From the NCBI GenBank assembly GCA_002071445.1, contig MWFE01000024.1, positions 1 to 64,000 on the forward strand: a stretch of 64,000 nucleotides of DNA. Reading direction: 5' to 3'. The notes beneath the pieces are model-generated. The model was not told where the DNA came from and did not search any database. It saw only the letters and a program-made list of their open reading frames with translations. Positions 57,001-64,000 of this stretch are shown one piece after another (position 1 is the stretch's first letter; each line of letters opens with the position of its first letter). The stretch is from Bacteroidetes bacterium ADurb.Bin008 (GTDB lineage: Bacteria > Bacteroidota > Bacteroidia > Bacteroidales > Tenuifilaceae). The translations under genes and the position numbers were made by a program.

Positions 57001-57154
57001 TAAGTTGTTTAGAAAGGTGCAGAACGAAACCGAATTGAACCTTTACATACTTCAGGAATTGCATAAAATGGCCTCGTCATATGGGCAGAATGAGCACAAG
57101 GAGGAGATTGAAAATGTATATGGATTGGTTGCCCAAAAATATTCTTTTGAATAG
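54086..57154 (+). CDS. DUF2723 multi-pass membrane protein (TMEM260/O-mannosyltransferase-like)
   Basis: A 1022-residue membrane protein. The N-terminal DUF2723 region (about 15-330) has many helices and the family segment [30 protein letters not shown] (here around residues 30-60, cited in part), with an acidic residue in the first loop as in GT-C glycosyltransferases. More helices occur at about 510-620, and a soluble C-terminal half contains [18 protein letters not shown] and [17 protein letters not shown]. Human TMEM260 of this family is a protein O-mannosyltransferase. The bacterial substrate is not known, but a role in O-glycosylating exported proteins fits. It is followed after 6 bases by a NodB deacetylase gene. 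Confidence 0.88.
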   Translation: [1022 protein letters not shown]

Positions 57155-57160
57155 TTTTTT

Positions 57161-57787
57161 ATGATTAACCTTAGCCCTCCGAAGTTTTTTACTGATCTTT
57201 TTCCAAACCCCATTTGGAGGATGCCCGGTAACAATAGTACCGTTTATCTTACATTTGATGATGGCCCCACGGAAGGGGTAACTCCTTGGGTGCTGGATAA
57301 ACTTAAAGAGCACAGTGCCCGGGCAACATTTTTCTGCTTGGGCAAAAAGGTGGAAATGCATCCTGATATCTATCAACGGATCCTTGATGAGGGCCATGCT
57401 GTGGGTAATCACAGCTATAGTCATCTTAAGGGGTGGGAAACCCGCACAGGTCAATATGTTCAGGATGTTGATTTGGCCGCCGATTTGATTAATAGTAAAC
57501 TATATCGTCCTCCCTATGGGAGGATAAAAAGATCACAGTTCCGCATACTGAACGAGCGCTACAAGATAATACTGTGGAATGTGCTGAGCATGGACTATAA
57601 CCGCTGGGTTACACCAAAGCGGTGTGCCAATATTGTGCTCAACAATATTCATCCCGGAGCCATAGTGGTATTCCATGACTCAAAAAAGGCTGAAAAAAAT
57701 ATGAAGTATGGCCTTGAGAAAACCCTTGAGGAGATAAAGAAAAGGAACTTTAATTATGGCTTGATCACCGAGGAGTCGTTTTTATAG
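57161..57787 (+). CDS. Polysaccharide deacetylase (NodB/CE4 family)
   Basis: A 208-residue CE4-fold hydrolase predicted to remove acetyl groups from an N-acetyl-hexosamine polymer. All five family motifs are present: TFDDGP (catalytic Asp and metal Asp), HSYSH (metal His pair), RPPYGR, the LWNVLSMDYNRW segment, and VVFHDS (catalytic His). It lacks an obvious signal peptide. It starts 6 bases after the DUF2723 gene and is probably in its operon. Its stop overlaps that of the convergent nucleotidyltransferase gene by 6 bases. Confidence 0.93.
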   Translation: MINLSPPKFFTDLFPNPIWRMPGNNSTVYLTFDDGPTEGVTPWVLDKLKEHSARATFFCLGKKVEMHPDIYQRILDEGHAVGNHSYSHLKGWETRTGQYVQDVDLAADLINSKLYRPPYGRIKRSQFRILNERYKIILWNVLSMDYNRWVTPKRCANIVLNNIHPGAIVVFHDSKKAEKNMKYGLEKTLEEIKKRNFNYGLITEESFL

Positions 57788-58906
57788 TTTTCGCCCCTCC
57801 CTGCGTTTACCAAACTTTCTTTTGTAAGCATTGAAATGTTCCCTGTACCAATGCCTGTTTCCCAGGCGGGCAAAAACGTAATTCCTTGCGTTTTTATCAA
57901 ATAGTGTCCTGAATGGGAGGACAACGTACTTTATCAGTGAGTTTATTATAAAGTGATGAAACACAAGTTGCCGATGGCTCATGGATAGTATTCTGTCGTG
58001 TCTTTTTATGAGCAGCGAACGGCTCCGGGTAAGTTTCTCGGGAAGGGGAAGATCAAATACCCTATACATCAATTTGAGGTATGCCATGCTTTTGCGCTCG
58101 AAGTGCTTAAAATGGCCTAATGCTTTGAAGGCATCCTCCCTTTGATTCAAAAGCAGCATGTCGTAAAGGTTTCGCAGCGAGACATCGGCATGGTAATGGG
58201 CGTTGTGCATCAGCTGCGAGTGTATGAAATTGTGAATGATTTTGTTGGTGTCGCTCATCACCCAAAAACCGGCATGGGTTGGAGACTCTTTTTTGGTTTC
58301 AAAAACCTTTTCCCCGGGGAACGATTTAATATAATGGTATTGTACGGGTAGCCTATGCAGTTCCACCCCTGCCATAAAATCTTCGCGTATCAGCACTGGG
58401 AAGTGCATGGTTGACGGGTAGGCCAATGGATTAAAAACCTTGTGCGTTTTAAATCCACTATCCATAAGAATCTGAGCGGCTTCTAACATTCTCTCGCCAT
58501 CAATGAGAATATCCATGTCATAAAGCATTCTCTCACCCATGTCGTGGTATAGCCCATCCAAAATGTTCCCGACGCCTTTCATGAAAACACACCGAATCCC
58601 ACTGCCATCGAGCAGTGCTTGTACATATTTTGCCTGATTGATAATACTGGTGTTTCGCTCCACGTTCATCCCATGTATTTGACTAAGGTATTGCGAGAGG
58701 TCTATTGGTAGATATGACAACAGCCGATTATCCCTAAGGGTAACATAAAGGGATTGGAGTACAAGGTTGTCGCTACCCACCCGTACCCATTTTTCCCAAT
58801 CGCTTTTCTCCTTGGGCAGGTTTGTAATGACGGTATCAATCCTATCGGCCTTGACATGGAGTGACAGGATGAGCGAAAGAAGGTGGTAAATTTGTTTCTT
58901 GTTCAT
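57782..58906 (-). CDS. Nucleotidyltransferase-fold protein (PF14907 type)
   Basis: A protein of about 374 residues. The central nucleotidyltransferase-like part (about 95-190) reads CVFMKGVGNILDGLYHD and then GERMLYDMDILIDGERMLEA, in which DMD supplies the two metal-binding aspartates. The segment GFKTHKVFNPLAYPSTMHF and HRLPVQYHYI follow. A basic C-terminus ends KRKFGKRREGRKL. The ATG at 58906 follows the kinase-like gene's stop almost directly (an ATG at 58927 is the alternative, overlapping it). PF14907 proteins co-occur with HprK-like kinases in some lasso-peptide clusters, where they extend phosphate groups. Here it is the last gene of the peptide cluster. Confidence 0.83.
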   Translation of the reverse strand: MNKKQIYHLLSLILSLHVKADRIDTVITNLPKEKSDWEKWVRVGSDNLVLQSLYVTLRDNRLLSYLPIDLSQYLSQIHGMNVERNTSIINQAKYVQALLDGSGIRCVFMKGVGNILDGLYHDMGERMLYDMDILIDGERMLEAAQILMDSGFKTHKVFNPLAYPSTMHFPVLIREDFMAGVELHRLPVQYHYIKSFPGEKVFETKKESPTHAGFWVMSDTNKIIHNFIHSQLMHNAHYHADVSLRNLYDMLLLNQREDAFKALGHFKHFERKSMAYLKLMYRVFDLPLPEKLTRSRSLLIKRHDRILSMSHRQLVFHHFIINSLIKYVVLPFRTLFDKNARNYVFARLGNRHWYREHFNAYKRKFGKRREGRKL

Positions 58907-58908
58907 GG

Positions 58909-60018
58909 CTACTCTACTAACGAGCATAGTGCCTCAATGGCCTTATCGTTATTACCATATTCCAATCTGTGGAAATTCAGCGTGGAAAACCAATCGATGA
59001 ATTGCTGTGCCCGTTTAATATCATTACCCACCCACGATTCGTTGAGGAAAAGGGCAAGAGCATCAAGCGTTGATACTTTTTCAAAAAGCAATTCCTTCTC
59101 CTTGCAATACTTGATGAACACTATATTCTTAACCTTCCCGTGAGTCACTTTTTGGTTTTCAGGGTTATGTTTGGCAAAGCCAATTTTGCCCTGTGAAAAG
59201 GTTTGGATTACCATGCCTTTACCCTTCATCAGTTCAATGGCATCGTTCTTAAGGGATAGTGCAGCAGGGAATGCATATACCCTTTGGCTGTCTGACTCAA
59301 TGGGTACGTAATCATCGGAAAGGAATGTGAGCCCCCTTAGCATTAGAAGTGCTGCCATGGTGCTTTTCCCCGAACCTTCAGACGAAGTGAGGATTAGCAC
59401 ATTGTCATTTTTGGCCAATGCCGATCCGTGAACAAATGAAAGCCAGCCGTCCTCATTCTTATCGTAGAGATAATTGGTAAGTTCCAGGTAGAGTAAACGT
59501 TTTATCTGCCCTGATTCGTCGGCCAACCTGCATTCTCCGCCAGGGCCATTGATCCTAAGCGCATAGCGCTTTTCAAAGGGGAATACTTCAAGATTAAAAT
59601 TACACCTGTCATGGGTATCAGTCTCAAGGTGGGCCAATGGCCAATGGATATATCGTTGGAGTTGTGGTGAGCCGTAGGTGATAGAAAACGATTTTCCCAG
59701 GTGGCTATAAAATCTTGTTTTCTTGCCTTGCAGCACATAACCCGAGGCTTTCTCAGCATTTAGCGAAAAGTTTGGTAAATCGAAAGGGGGATTGAAAAGG
59801 GCATCCAACGATTGGTAAATACTTTCGACCATGGATTTAGCCTTTTCTTCTGCCATTGAAAAGCGAGAGGCAACTTGGACAGTGGCGGTAACTTGTGCAA
59901 TCCCTTGCTCATAAAAACAAAAGATGAGCCATTGCAGCTCATCAAATTGTACCCACTGATTGCTCGCCTCAATCCACAGAATATAGGCCTGCCCTATTCT
60001 CTTAACTATATATGCCAC
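58909..60018 (-). CDS. HPr-kinase-like protein with PqqD-like N-terminal domain
   Basis: A 369-residue cytosolic protein. Residues about 1-75 (GQAYILWIEASNQWVQFDEL, then a helical part ending KSMVESIYQSLDAL) resemble the PqqD fold, which binds leader peptides of modified peptides. Residues about 190-345 resemble HPr kinase: the P-loop TSSEGSGKSTMAALLMLRG (Lys218), FLSDDYVPIE with the paired aspartates, and AFPAALSLKNDA. It lacks the HPr-contacting C-terminal signature I would expect in a true HprK. The GTG start at 60018 lies 32 bases after the small peptide gene, and the nucleotidyltransferase follows directly. Predicted to phosphorylate a peptide or small molecule, by inference. Confidence 0.8.
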   Translation of the reverse strand: MAYIVKRIGQAYILWIEASNQWVQFDELQWLIFCFYEQGIAQVTATVQVASRFSMAEEKAKSMVESIYQSLDALFNPPFDLPNFSLNAEKASGYVLQGKKTRFYSHLGKSFSITYGSPQLQRYIHWPLAHLETDTHDRCNFNLEVFPFEKRYALRINGPGGECRLADESGQIKRLLYLELTNYLYDKNEDGWLSFVHGSALAKNDNVLILTSSEGSGKSTMAALLMLRGLTFLSDDYVPIESDSQRVYAFPAALSLKNDAIELMKGKGMVIQTFSQGKIGFAKHNPENQKVTHGKVKNIVFIKYCKEKELLFEKVSTLDALALFLNESWVGNDIKRAQQFIDWFSTLNFHRLEYGNNDKAIEALCSLVE

Positions 60019-60050
60019 TTGTGGTGGTTACTGCTTTATTGTAACAAGGT

Positions 60051-60251
60051 TTAATCCCACTCCCAACCTCCACCGGGATCACCGGGATCGCCAGGGCTCT
60101 GGGCGTAAACCTTGGTTGGGTTATTCAGCAATAGAAACATGGTGGAAGCCGCAAAGGCAGCATACCCCATCTTACGAATGGCTTCCCTTCTCGTAATCCC
60201 CTCCTTTTCTTCGCGATCCCTGCCTATTTCTATTTCTTTGTCGTTCTTCAT
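60051..60251 (-). CDS. Small exported peptide with twin-arginine-like signal, candidate modified-peptide precursor
   Basis: A 66-residue product. A charged N-terminus (KNDKEIEIGRDREEKEG) is followed by the Tat-like motif TRREAIRKMGYAAFAAS (about 19-35), a hydrophobic stretch and an AxA-type site VYA at residues 48-50. Cleavage there leaves a 16-residue tail, QSPGDPGDPGGGWEWD, with a PGD repeat and two Trp residues. It is too short to be an enzyme. It is followed after 32 bases by the PqqD/HprK-like gene and then the nucleotidyltransferase, the layout of a small peptide-modification operon. Whether the tail is modified is unknown. It could instead be an ordinary small Tat-signal peptide. Confidence 0.72.
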   Translation of the reverse strand: MKNDKEIEIGRDREEKEGITRREAIRKMGYAAFAASTMFLLLNNPTKVYAQSPGDPGDPGGGWEWD

Positions 60252-60265
60252 GATGCAAATTTATA

Positions 60266-60273
60266 CAAATATA
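60266..60273 (-). promoter_or_regulatory. Possible -7 promoter element of the small-peptide operon
   Basis: On the minus strand TATATTTG matches TAnnTTTG, 14 bases before the ATG at 60251. It lies in the 113-base AT-rich gap after the adhesin gene. No TTG was found at the usual spacing. Confidence 0.4.
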
Positions 60274-60364
60274 ATGTACAATTAACAGTATTTTTTACTA
60301 ATTACTCGCTAATTAACATTAACAAACCATTATTCACCATTTATTAACGTAAAAATACACTTTC

Positions 60365-63300
60365 TTAATTTATAACGATTCTTCTTGTGACTTTGTTTTT
60401 ACCATCGCCGATAGTAATCAGGTAAACTCCCTTGGATCTATCCTTTAGTCTAATGGTCTCCTGAATGTTGCCGTCGGAGGTATTGAAATAGTTGTGGAAA
60501 ATAGTTTGCCCAACGGCATTATGTATCGTAACACTTACCCTTTGTGACGATAAACCGCTAATGTTAATGTTTATGTCTCCATTTGTTGGGTTGGGATAAA
60601 GATTCAAAATCCACGAAGTGTGCGTATCAATGCCCGTAGGCCCTACGTTGACCACAGCACTATCACGAGTGGAACAGCCAAACTCGTTGGTAACCTCTGC
60701 CCAGACATCAAATGTACCCAGGCCCCATTCCGATCCCACAAAGAGATATGTTTGATTTGTTGAACCATCGAACCAGAGGTATTCGGCGAATCCTTCACCC
60801 GCATCGAACAGGTACTCTTCAGCAACAGTGATGTTTATATCATCATTGGCAAGAATAAACTCGGGGAGCGGATTTACGGTAACGGTAACCTCGGCGGTTG
60901 TCTCACAACCCGTGGCTGTGTATGTGGCCGTAGCAATATAGGTGGCGGTTTGTTCCGGGATGAACTCCTCCCCGTTAACCACACCATTGTTCCAGTCAAA
61001 CACATCGGCATTGCCCGTGGCGGTTAGCGTAACGGGCTCGCCGTGGCAAACGGCAAAGTTGTCGGGTACTTCGATGGTGGGAAGCGGATTTACCGTAACG
61101 GTAATCTCGGCGGTTGTCTCACAACCCGTGGCTGTGTATGTGGCCGTAGCAATATAGGTGGCGGTTTGTTCAGGGATGAACTCCTCCCCGTTAACCACAC
61201 CATTGTTCCATTCAAACACATCGGCATTGCCCGTGGCGGTTAGCGCAACGGGCTCGCCGTGGCAAACGGCAAAGTTGTCGGGTACTTCGATGGTGGGAAG
61301 CGGATTAACCGTAACGGTAACCTCGGCGGTTGCCTCGCAACCGGTGGCGGTATTCACTGCCGTTAGAATGTAACTTGTGGTTTGCTCAGGGATAAACTCT
61401 GCCCCATTGACCACGCCATTGTTCCACTCAAACACATCGGCATCGCCTGTAGCGGTTAGCGTAACCGATTCACCGTAACAAACGGCAATATCTTCGGGGA
61501 GGGAAATGGTGGGCAATGCGTTTACCACGATTACCTCCGGGTTTGATTCTGCATGGGATCCGCCAACCGAAACCATCACGCTATAGCTGCCCTCCTCAGT
61601 GGCATGGTAAGTTTTAAGGGTTGCACCAGCTATTGGCTCCTCGTTTTTATACCACTGGTAGTTAACCCCATCAACATCGGCTGTGAATGTTACATCAATG
61701 GCATCGCCTTGACAGTAGTTCAGATTATCTGTAGTGCTGATTGCCACCTCGTTAACACCCCTGCCAATATGCAGGAAGAACCTTCCCAGTGCCTCGGTAT
61801 TGGCGGCAATGGTTGCTGAGTAGCTTTCGCTGCTAAGGGTGGTGAAAATACCTGTTTCCCTGTCTTCCAGCCATGCGGTGATATCCTGCGGTAAGGAGTT
61901 TGATACGGCCGAAAAGACAATTACTCCGCTTGAATTATTGGTAAATCCAAGAGGAATAATTAAAACATTTTCAAAATTATCGGGCAAAGCCTGAATGGCA
62001 AATTCCATATCATTATCCTCTTCCTGTGATGCACTGAAAAACCTAAAGTTAACATTGTCAGTGTAGAGCCCTGCGTCAAAACCTTTATCAATACCGTAAG
62101 TCATTTCGCTATTAAAGGCAATAGCCGTATTTAAAACCTTTCCGGAGGAATTTTGTGCCATTAAATCAACGATATGCCAATCCTCAACTTTATCGGATTT
62201 ATAAAATGTTGGGTTTTCATGTGCCCTCATTCCGGATTCAAGGGTAACGGTTCCCGGATCAATTTTAGCCTTTACCAAGAACCCTTGGGCAGATGCCAAA
62301 TATTTTTGGGATAAGCCGGGTACACCGTTAATCACTTGGTACTGACCGGAAGTTCCCGATGGTACCCAGATGTATAAACCTGAATATTGAGTATCAAATT
62401 GACCATTATATTTTCGGTAGAAGCCCCCTGTTCCCTCGTTGGCATTTAAGCCGGAGGCAAATGGGTTACCAATGGCATTCCAACCACTGCTGGTTTCGGT
62501 CCGTACCAACTCAATGGTTTTACTTGTGCTGGTTAAAAGCCCTTTATAAGTTATTGTTCCCGGAGAAGCAAGCCCAATGGCGTAGGTAGTTCCTGGCACA
62601 AGATTGCCTGCCTGATTTGCAGGGTAAAAGGATGACCATGTACCTGTTGTCTCAATGTAGTGCCTCATGGCATATACGTTATTGGTCGAATTGTATGCAA
62701 GCACTCCTGAGTTTTCGGCAATAAAATTTGCAATGGTTTGTCCCTCCACAGGGGTGGAAATTAGGTGGAATTGCTGCGTGCCCGGAACGTAACGCTTAAC
62801 TGTAGCCGGTACATTTTCGGTATTGTGTATTATGGTTGCCGAACCATCTTCATCTGATTCTAGCACAAGCCCCTCGAAACCATTGTTGTTGTTAAGTGAT
62901 CCTGTGCTGGTTATTTTGCCTTGCGGCTCAACAATAACCTGGCCTCTGATGCAAAGCTGATCGGTGGAGGTTAAATGTCCTGTTGACGAAATGGTAAGGG
63001 TTGCCCCTCTCGCAACATTGGTAATGTTTAACGATAACTGTCCGGATAAAACAGGAAAAACGGATTCCTCGTTTTTTCTGATAAGCACATTACTTCCTGC
63101 GGTTGGTACCCCGCTTGACCAATTCCCACTTTTACCCCAGTCTGTTCCGGAGTCCCCTGTCCAGTAGTTACAGTCGCTTGCTGGAAATTCATAGTCTTCC
63201 TGCCAAAGCAAGAAGGGGTATTTACCATTATCATGAGTATTAATGCCCCAAATCTGACAGGTGAAGTGCCAACCCGCATTGGTAAAAGTAGATTCAGTTT

Positions 63301-64000
63301 GCATCTGTGCTGTTGTACGGGCAGTGCCCCCTTGAGAGCCAATACTACCGAAAGAAGTTTCATCCCAAAAACTGTTGGTAATAGTACCAGTATTGCTAAT
63401 ACAGAATCCGGCTATGCTACCTCCTGAAATAGTACCCTGTGCATAGCAATTAGTAATAGTCCCTTCATTTTCCCAAACAAATCCACTTGCAATAGTCTCA
63501 TCATCTGGGTCATCAGAAGTCTCAATGGTTCCTCTAAAATATGAGTTGGTTATATTCCCAGTGGAGGTATTTGACCCTACAAAACCACCCCCCGTAATTT
63601 CGGATATGTCAGAATCAATGTAAACGTTAGAATAACATTGGTCGATATAAGATGTGTTTCTTCCAACCAATCCCCCGAAAACGGAACTTTCAAAAGAAGG
63701 CGTTAAAGAACCTTTTGCGTAACTTGTGTTAATGGTACCTTCATTCTCGCCTACTAAACCCCCACTACTGGTTCTCCCTTCTATAGTACAATTGGCAAAA
63801 CAATTGCTTACAACACCGGAATTAAGATTTTTGCCTATCAAACCTCCGGTAGGGGTTCTCCCCGTAACGCTTCCCGTTGCTGAGCAGTTTTCTACAACTC
63901 CACGGTTATATGCAACCAGACTTCCCATGTAATTTCGCCCTGTTATGCTAACATCTGTTAATACTACATTTTTAATAACAGCTGTTGAGGATGTTGCAGC
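60365..64000 (-). CDS. Giant type IX-secreted adhesin with GLUG repeats (5' end beyond window)
   Basis: Only the C-terminal 1211 or so residues are in the window; the frame stays open to base 64000. From the N-terminal side there are GLUG-type repeats (e.g. GGLVGENEGTINTSYAKGS, GGLIGKNLNSGVVSNCFANC) up to about 63250, then a long beta-rich part with AKGFDAGL-like stretches. An Ig-like unit follows (YQWYKNEEPIAGATLKTYHA), then three tandem 72-residue repeats. The type IX C-terminal sorting domain comes last, starting LYPNPTNGDININISG and ending GVYLITIGDGKNKVTRRIVIN (cited in part). The PorZ gene in this window fits secretion by that route. It probably acts as a surface adhesin or matrix protein. 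Confidence 0.9.
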   Translation of the reverse strand, partial: AATSSTAVIKNVVLTDVSITGRNYMGSLVAYNRGVVENCSATGSVTGRTPTGGLIGKNLNSGVVSNCFANCTIEGRTSSGGLVGENEGTINTSYAKGSLTPSFESSVFGGLVGRNTSYIDQCYSNVYIDSDISEITGGGFVGSNTSTGNITNSYFRGTIETSDDPDDETIASGFVWENEGTITNCYAQGTISGGSIAGFCISNTGTITNSFWDETSFGSIGSQGGTARTTAQMQTESTFTNAGWHFTCQIWGINTHDNGKYPFLLWQEDYEFPASDCNYWTGDSGTDWGKSGNWSSGVPTAGSNVLIRKNEESVFPVLSGQLSLNITNVARGATLTISSTGHLTSTDQLCIRGQVIVEPQGKITSTGSLNNNNGFEGLVLESDEDGSATIIHNTENVPATVKRYVPGTQQFHLISTPVEGQTIANFIAENSGVLAYNSTNNVYAMRHYIETTGTWSSFYPANQAGNLVPGTTYAIGLASPGTITYKGLLTSTSKTIELVRTETSSGWNAIGNPFASGLNANEGTGGFYRKYNGQFDTQYSGLYIWVPSGTSGQYQVINGVPGLSQKYLASAQGFLVKAKIDPGTVTLESGMRAHENPTFYKSDKVEDWHIVDLMAQNSSGKVLNTAIAFNSEMTYGIDKGFDAGLYTDNVNFRFFSASQEEDNDMEFAIQALPDNFENVLIIPLGFTNNSSGVIVFSAVSNSLPQDITAWLEDRETGIFTTLSSESYSATIAANTEALGRFFLHIGRGVNEVAISTTDNLNYCQGDAIDVTFTADVDGVNYQWYKNEEPIAGATLKTYHATEEGSYSVMVSVGGSHAESNPEVIVVNALPTISLPEDIAVCYGESVTLTATGDADVFEWNNGVVNGAEFIPEQTTSYILTAVNTATGCEATAEVTVTVNPLPTIEVPDNFAVCHGEPVALTATGNADVFEWNNGVVNGEEFIPEQTATYIATATYTATGCETTAEITVTVNPLPTIEVPDNFAVCHGEPVTLTATGNADVFDWNNGVVNGEEFIPEQTATYIATATYTATGCETTAEVTVTVNPLPEFILANDDINITVAEEYLFDAGEGFAEYLWFDGSTNQTYLFVGSEWGLGTFDVWAEVTNEFGCSTRDSAVVNVGPTGIDTHTSWILNLYPNPTNGDININISGLSSQRVSVTIHNAVGQTIFHNYFNTSDGNIQETIRLKDRSKGVYLITIGDGKNKVTRRIVIN
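60865..61512 (-). repeat. Three tandem 216-bp repeats inside the adhesin gene
   Basis: The copies start at about 60865, 61081 and 61297, each 216 bases (72 codons). The first two are nearly identical in DNA and the third has diverged. Each encodes a unit with VCHGEPV or VCYGESV, LTATG, ADVFEWNNGVVNG and TATGCE. The near-identity points to recent duplication and to likely length variation by recombination. Confidence 0.9.

Noticed and set aside
57782-60251. A lasso-peptide cluster
   Set aside because: No asparagine-synthetase-like cyclase or transglutaminase-like leader peptidase lies next to the kinase and nucleotidyltransferase, and the small peptide has an export-type signal instead of a lasso leader.
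60865-61512. Regular repeats that might suggest a CRISPR array
   Set aside because: The period is 216 bases, repeats abut without spacers, and the sequence is in frame within a protein gene.

Overview
The window comes from the chromosome of a Bacteroidota bacterium, most likely a free-living member of the Bacteroidales/Marinilabiliales. The evidence is the type IX secretion protein PorZ, a large surface protein ending in a type IX C-terminal sorting domain, a GH97 (SusB-type) glucosidase, a BtuB/BtuG-like cobalamin pair, a UpxY-type NusG paralogue, DUF2723 and DUF3857 proteins, and promoters of the Bacteroidota form (TTG, 19 bases, TAnnTTTG). Almost everything is chromosomal backbone. I see no phage, insertion sequence or CRISPR array.

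Layout. 1-3.8 kb: rpiB, a lone UpxY/NusG antiterminator, a GH97 glucosidase and a small membrane protein. 3.8-7.2 kb: a cobalamin riboswitch read on the minus strand, followed by a TonB-dependent receptor and a BtuG-like surface propeller lipoprotein. 7.3-12 kb: endonuclease IV and two DUF3857/transglutaminase-fold proteins, then a strong terminator. 12-17.4 kb: a Cache-HAMP-GAF-PAS sensor without a kinase domain, divergent from a TPR/PP2C phosphatase. 17.7-24.2 kb: an acyl-CoA ligase split by one in-frame TAG, a lipid A-type acyltransferase, a PHP phosphatase, an exonuclease/GIY-YIG fusion and a dGTPase. 24.2-32.2 kb: a second kinase-less sensor, then a receptor-type adenylate cyclase fused to an HD domain and flanked by two universal stress proteins. 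32.2-40.5 kb: rdgB, porZ, recO, a GH3-family adenylating enzyme, a deoxynucleoside kinase and a CapA-like protein. 40.5-48.8 kb: a TPR lipid-anchored or membrane protein, the three-gene succinate dehydrogenase/fumarate reductase operon, an unknown protein, an S41 protease and dCMP deaminase. 48.9-51.5 kb: tRNA-Leu(CAA), a chemoreceptor gene remnant and dxs. 51.6-57.8 kb: an OmpA lipoprotein, a radical SAM/SPASM enzyme, a DUF2723 membrane glycosyltransferase-like protein and a NodB deacetylase. 57.8-64 kb: a compact minus-strand cluster, then the 3' part of a giant GLUG-repeat adhesin that runs out of the window.

The best candidate for an undescribed system is the minus-strand cluster at 57.8-60.3 kb. 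It holds a 66-residue peptide with a twin-arginine-like signal and a 16-residue Pro/Gly/Asp/Trp tail, followed by an HPr-kinase-like protein whose N-terminus resembles PqqD, and a PF14907-type nucleotidyltransferase. This looks like a small exported-peptide modification system with no lasso cyclase or peptidase beside it. Other points of interest are the adenylate cyclase-HD fusion, the amber-interrupted acyl-CoA ligase, the pair of sensors that end in PAS domains, and the chemoreceptor remnant, which has no start codon.
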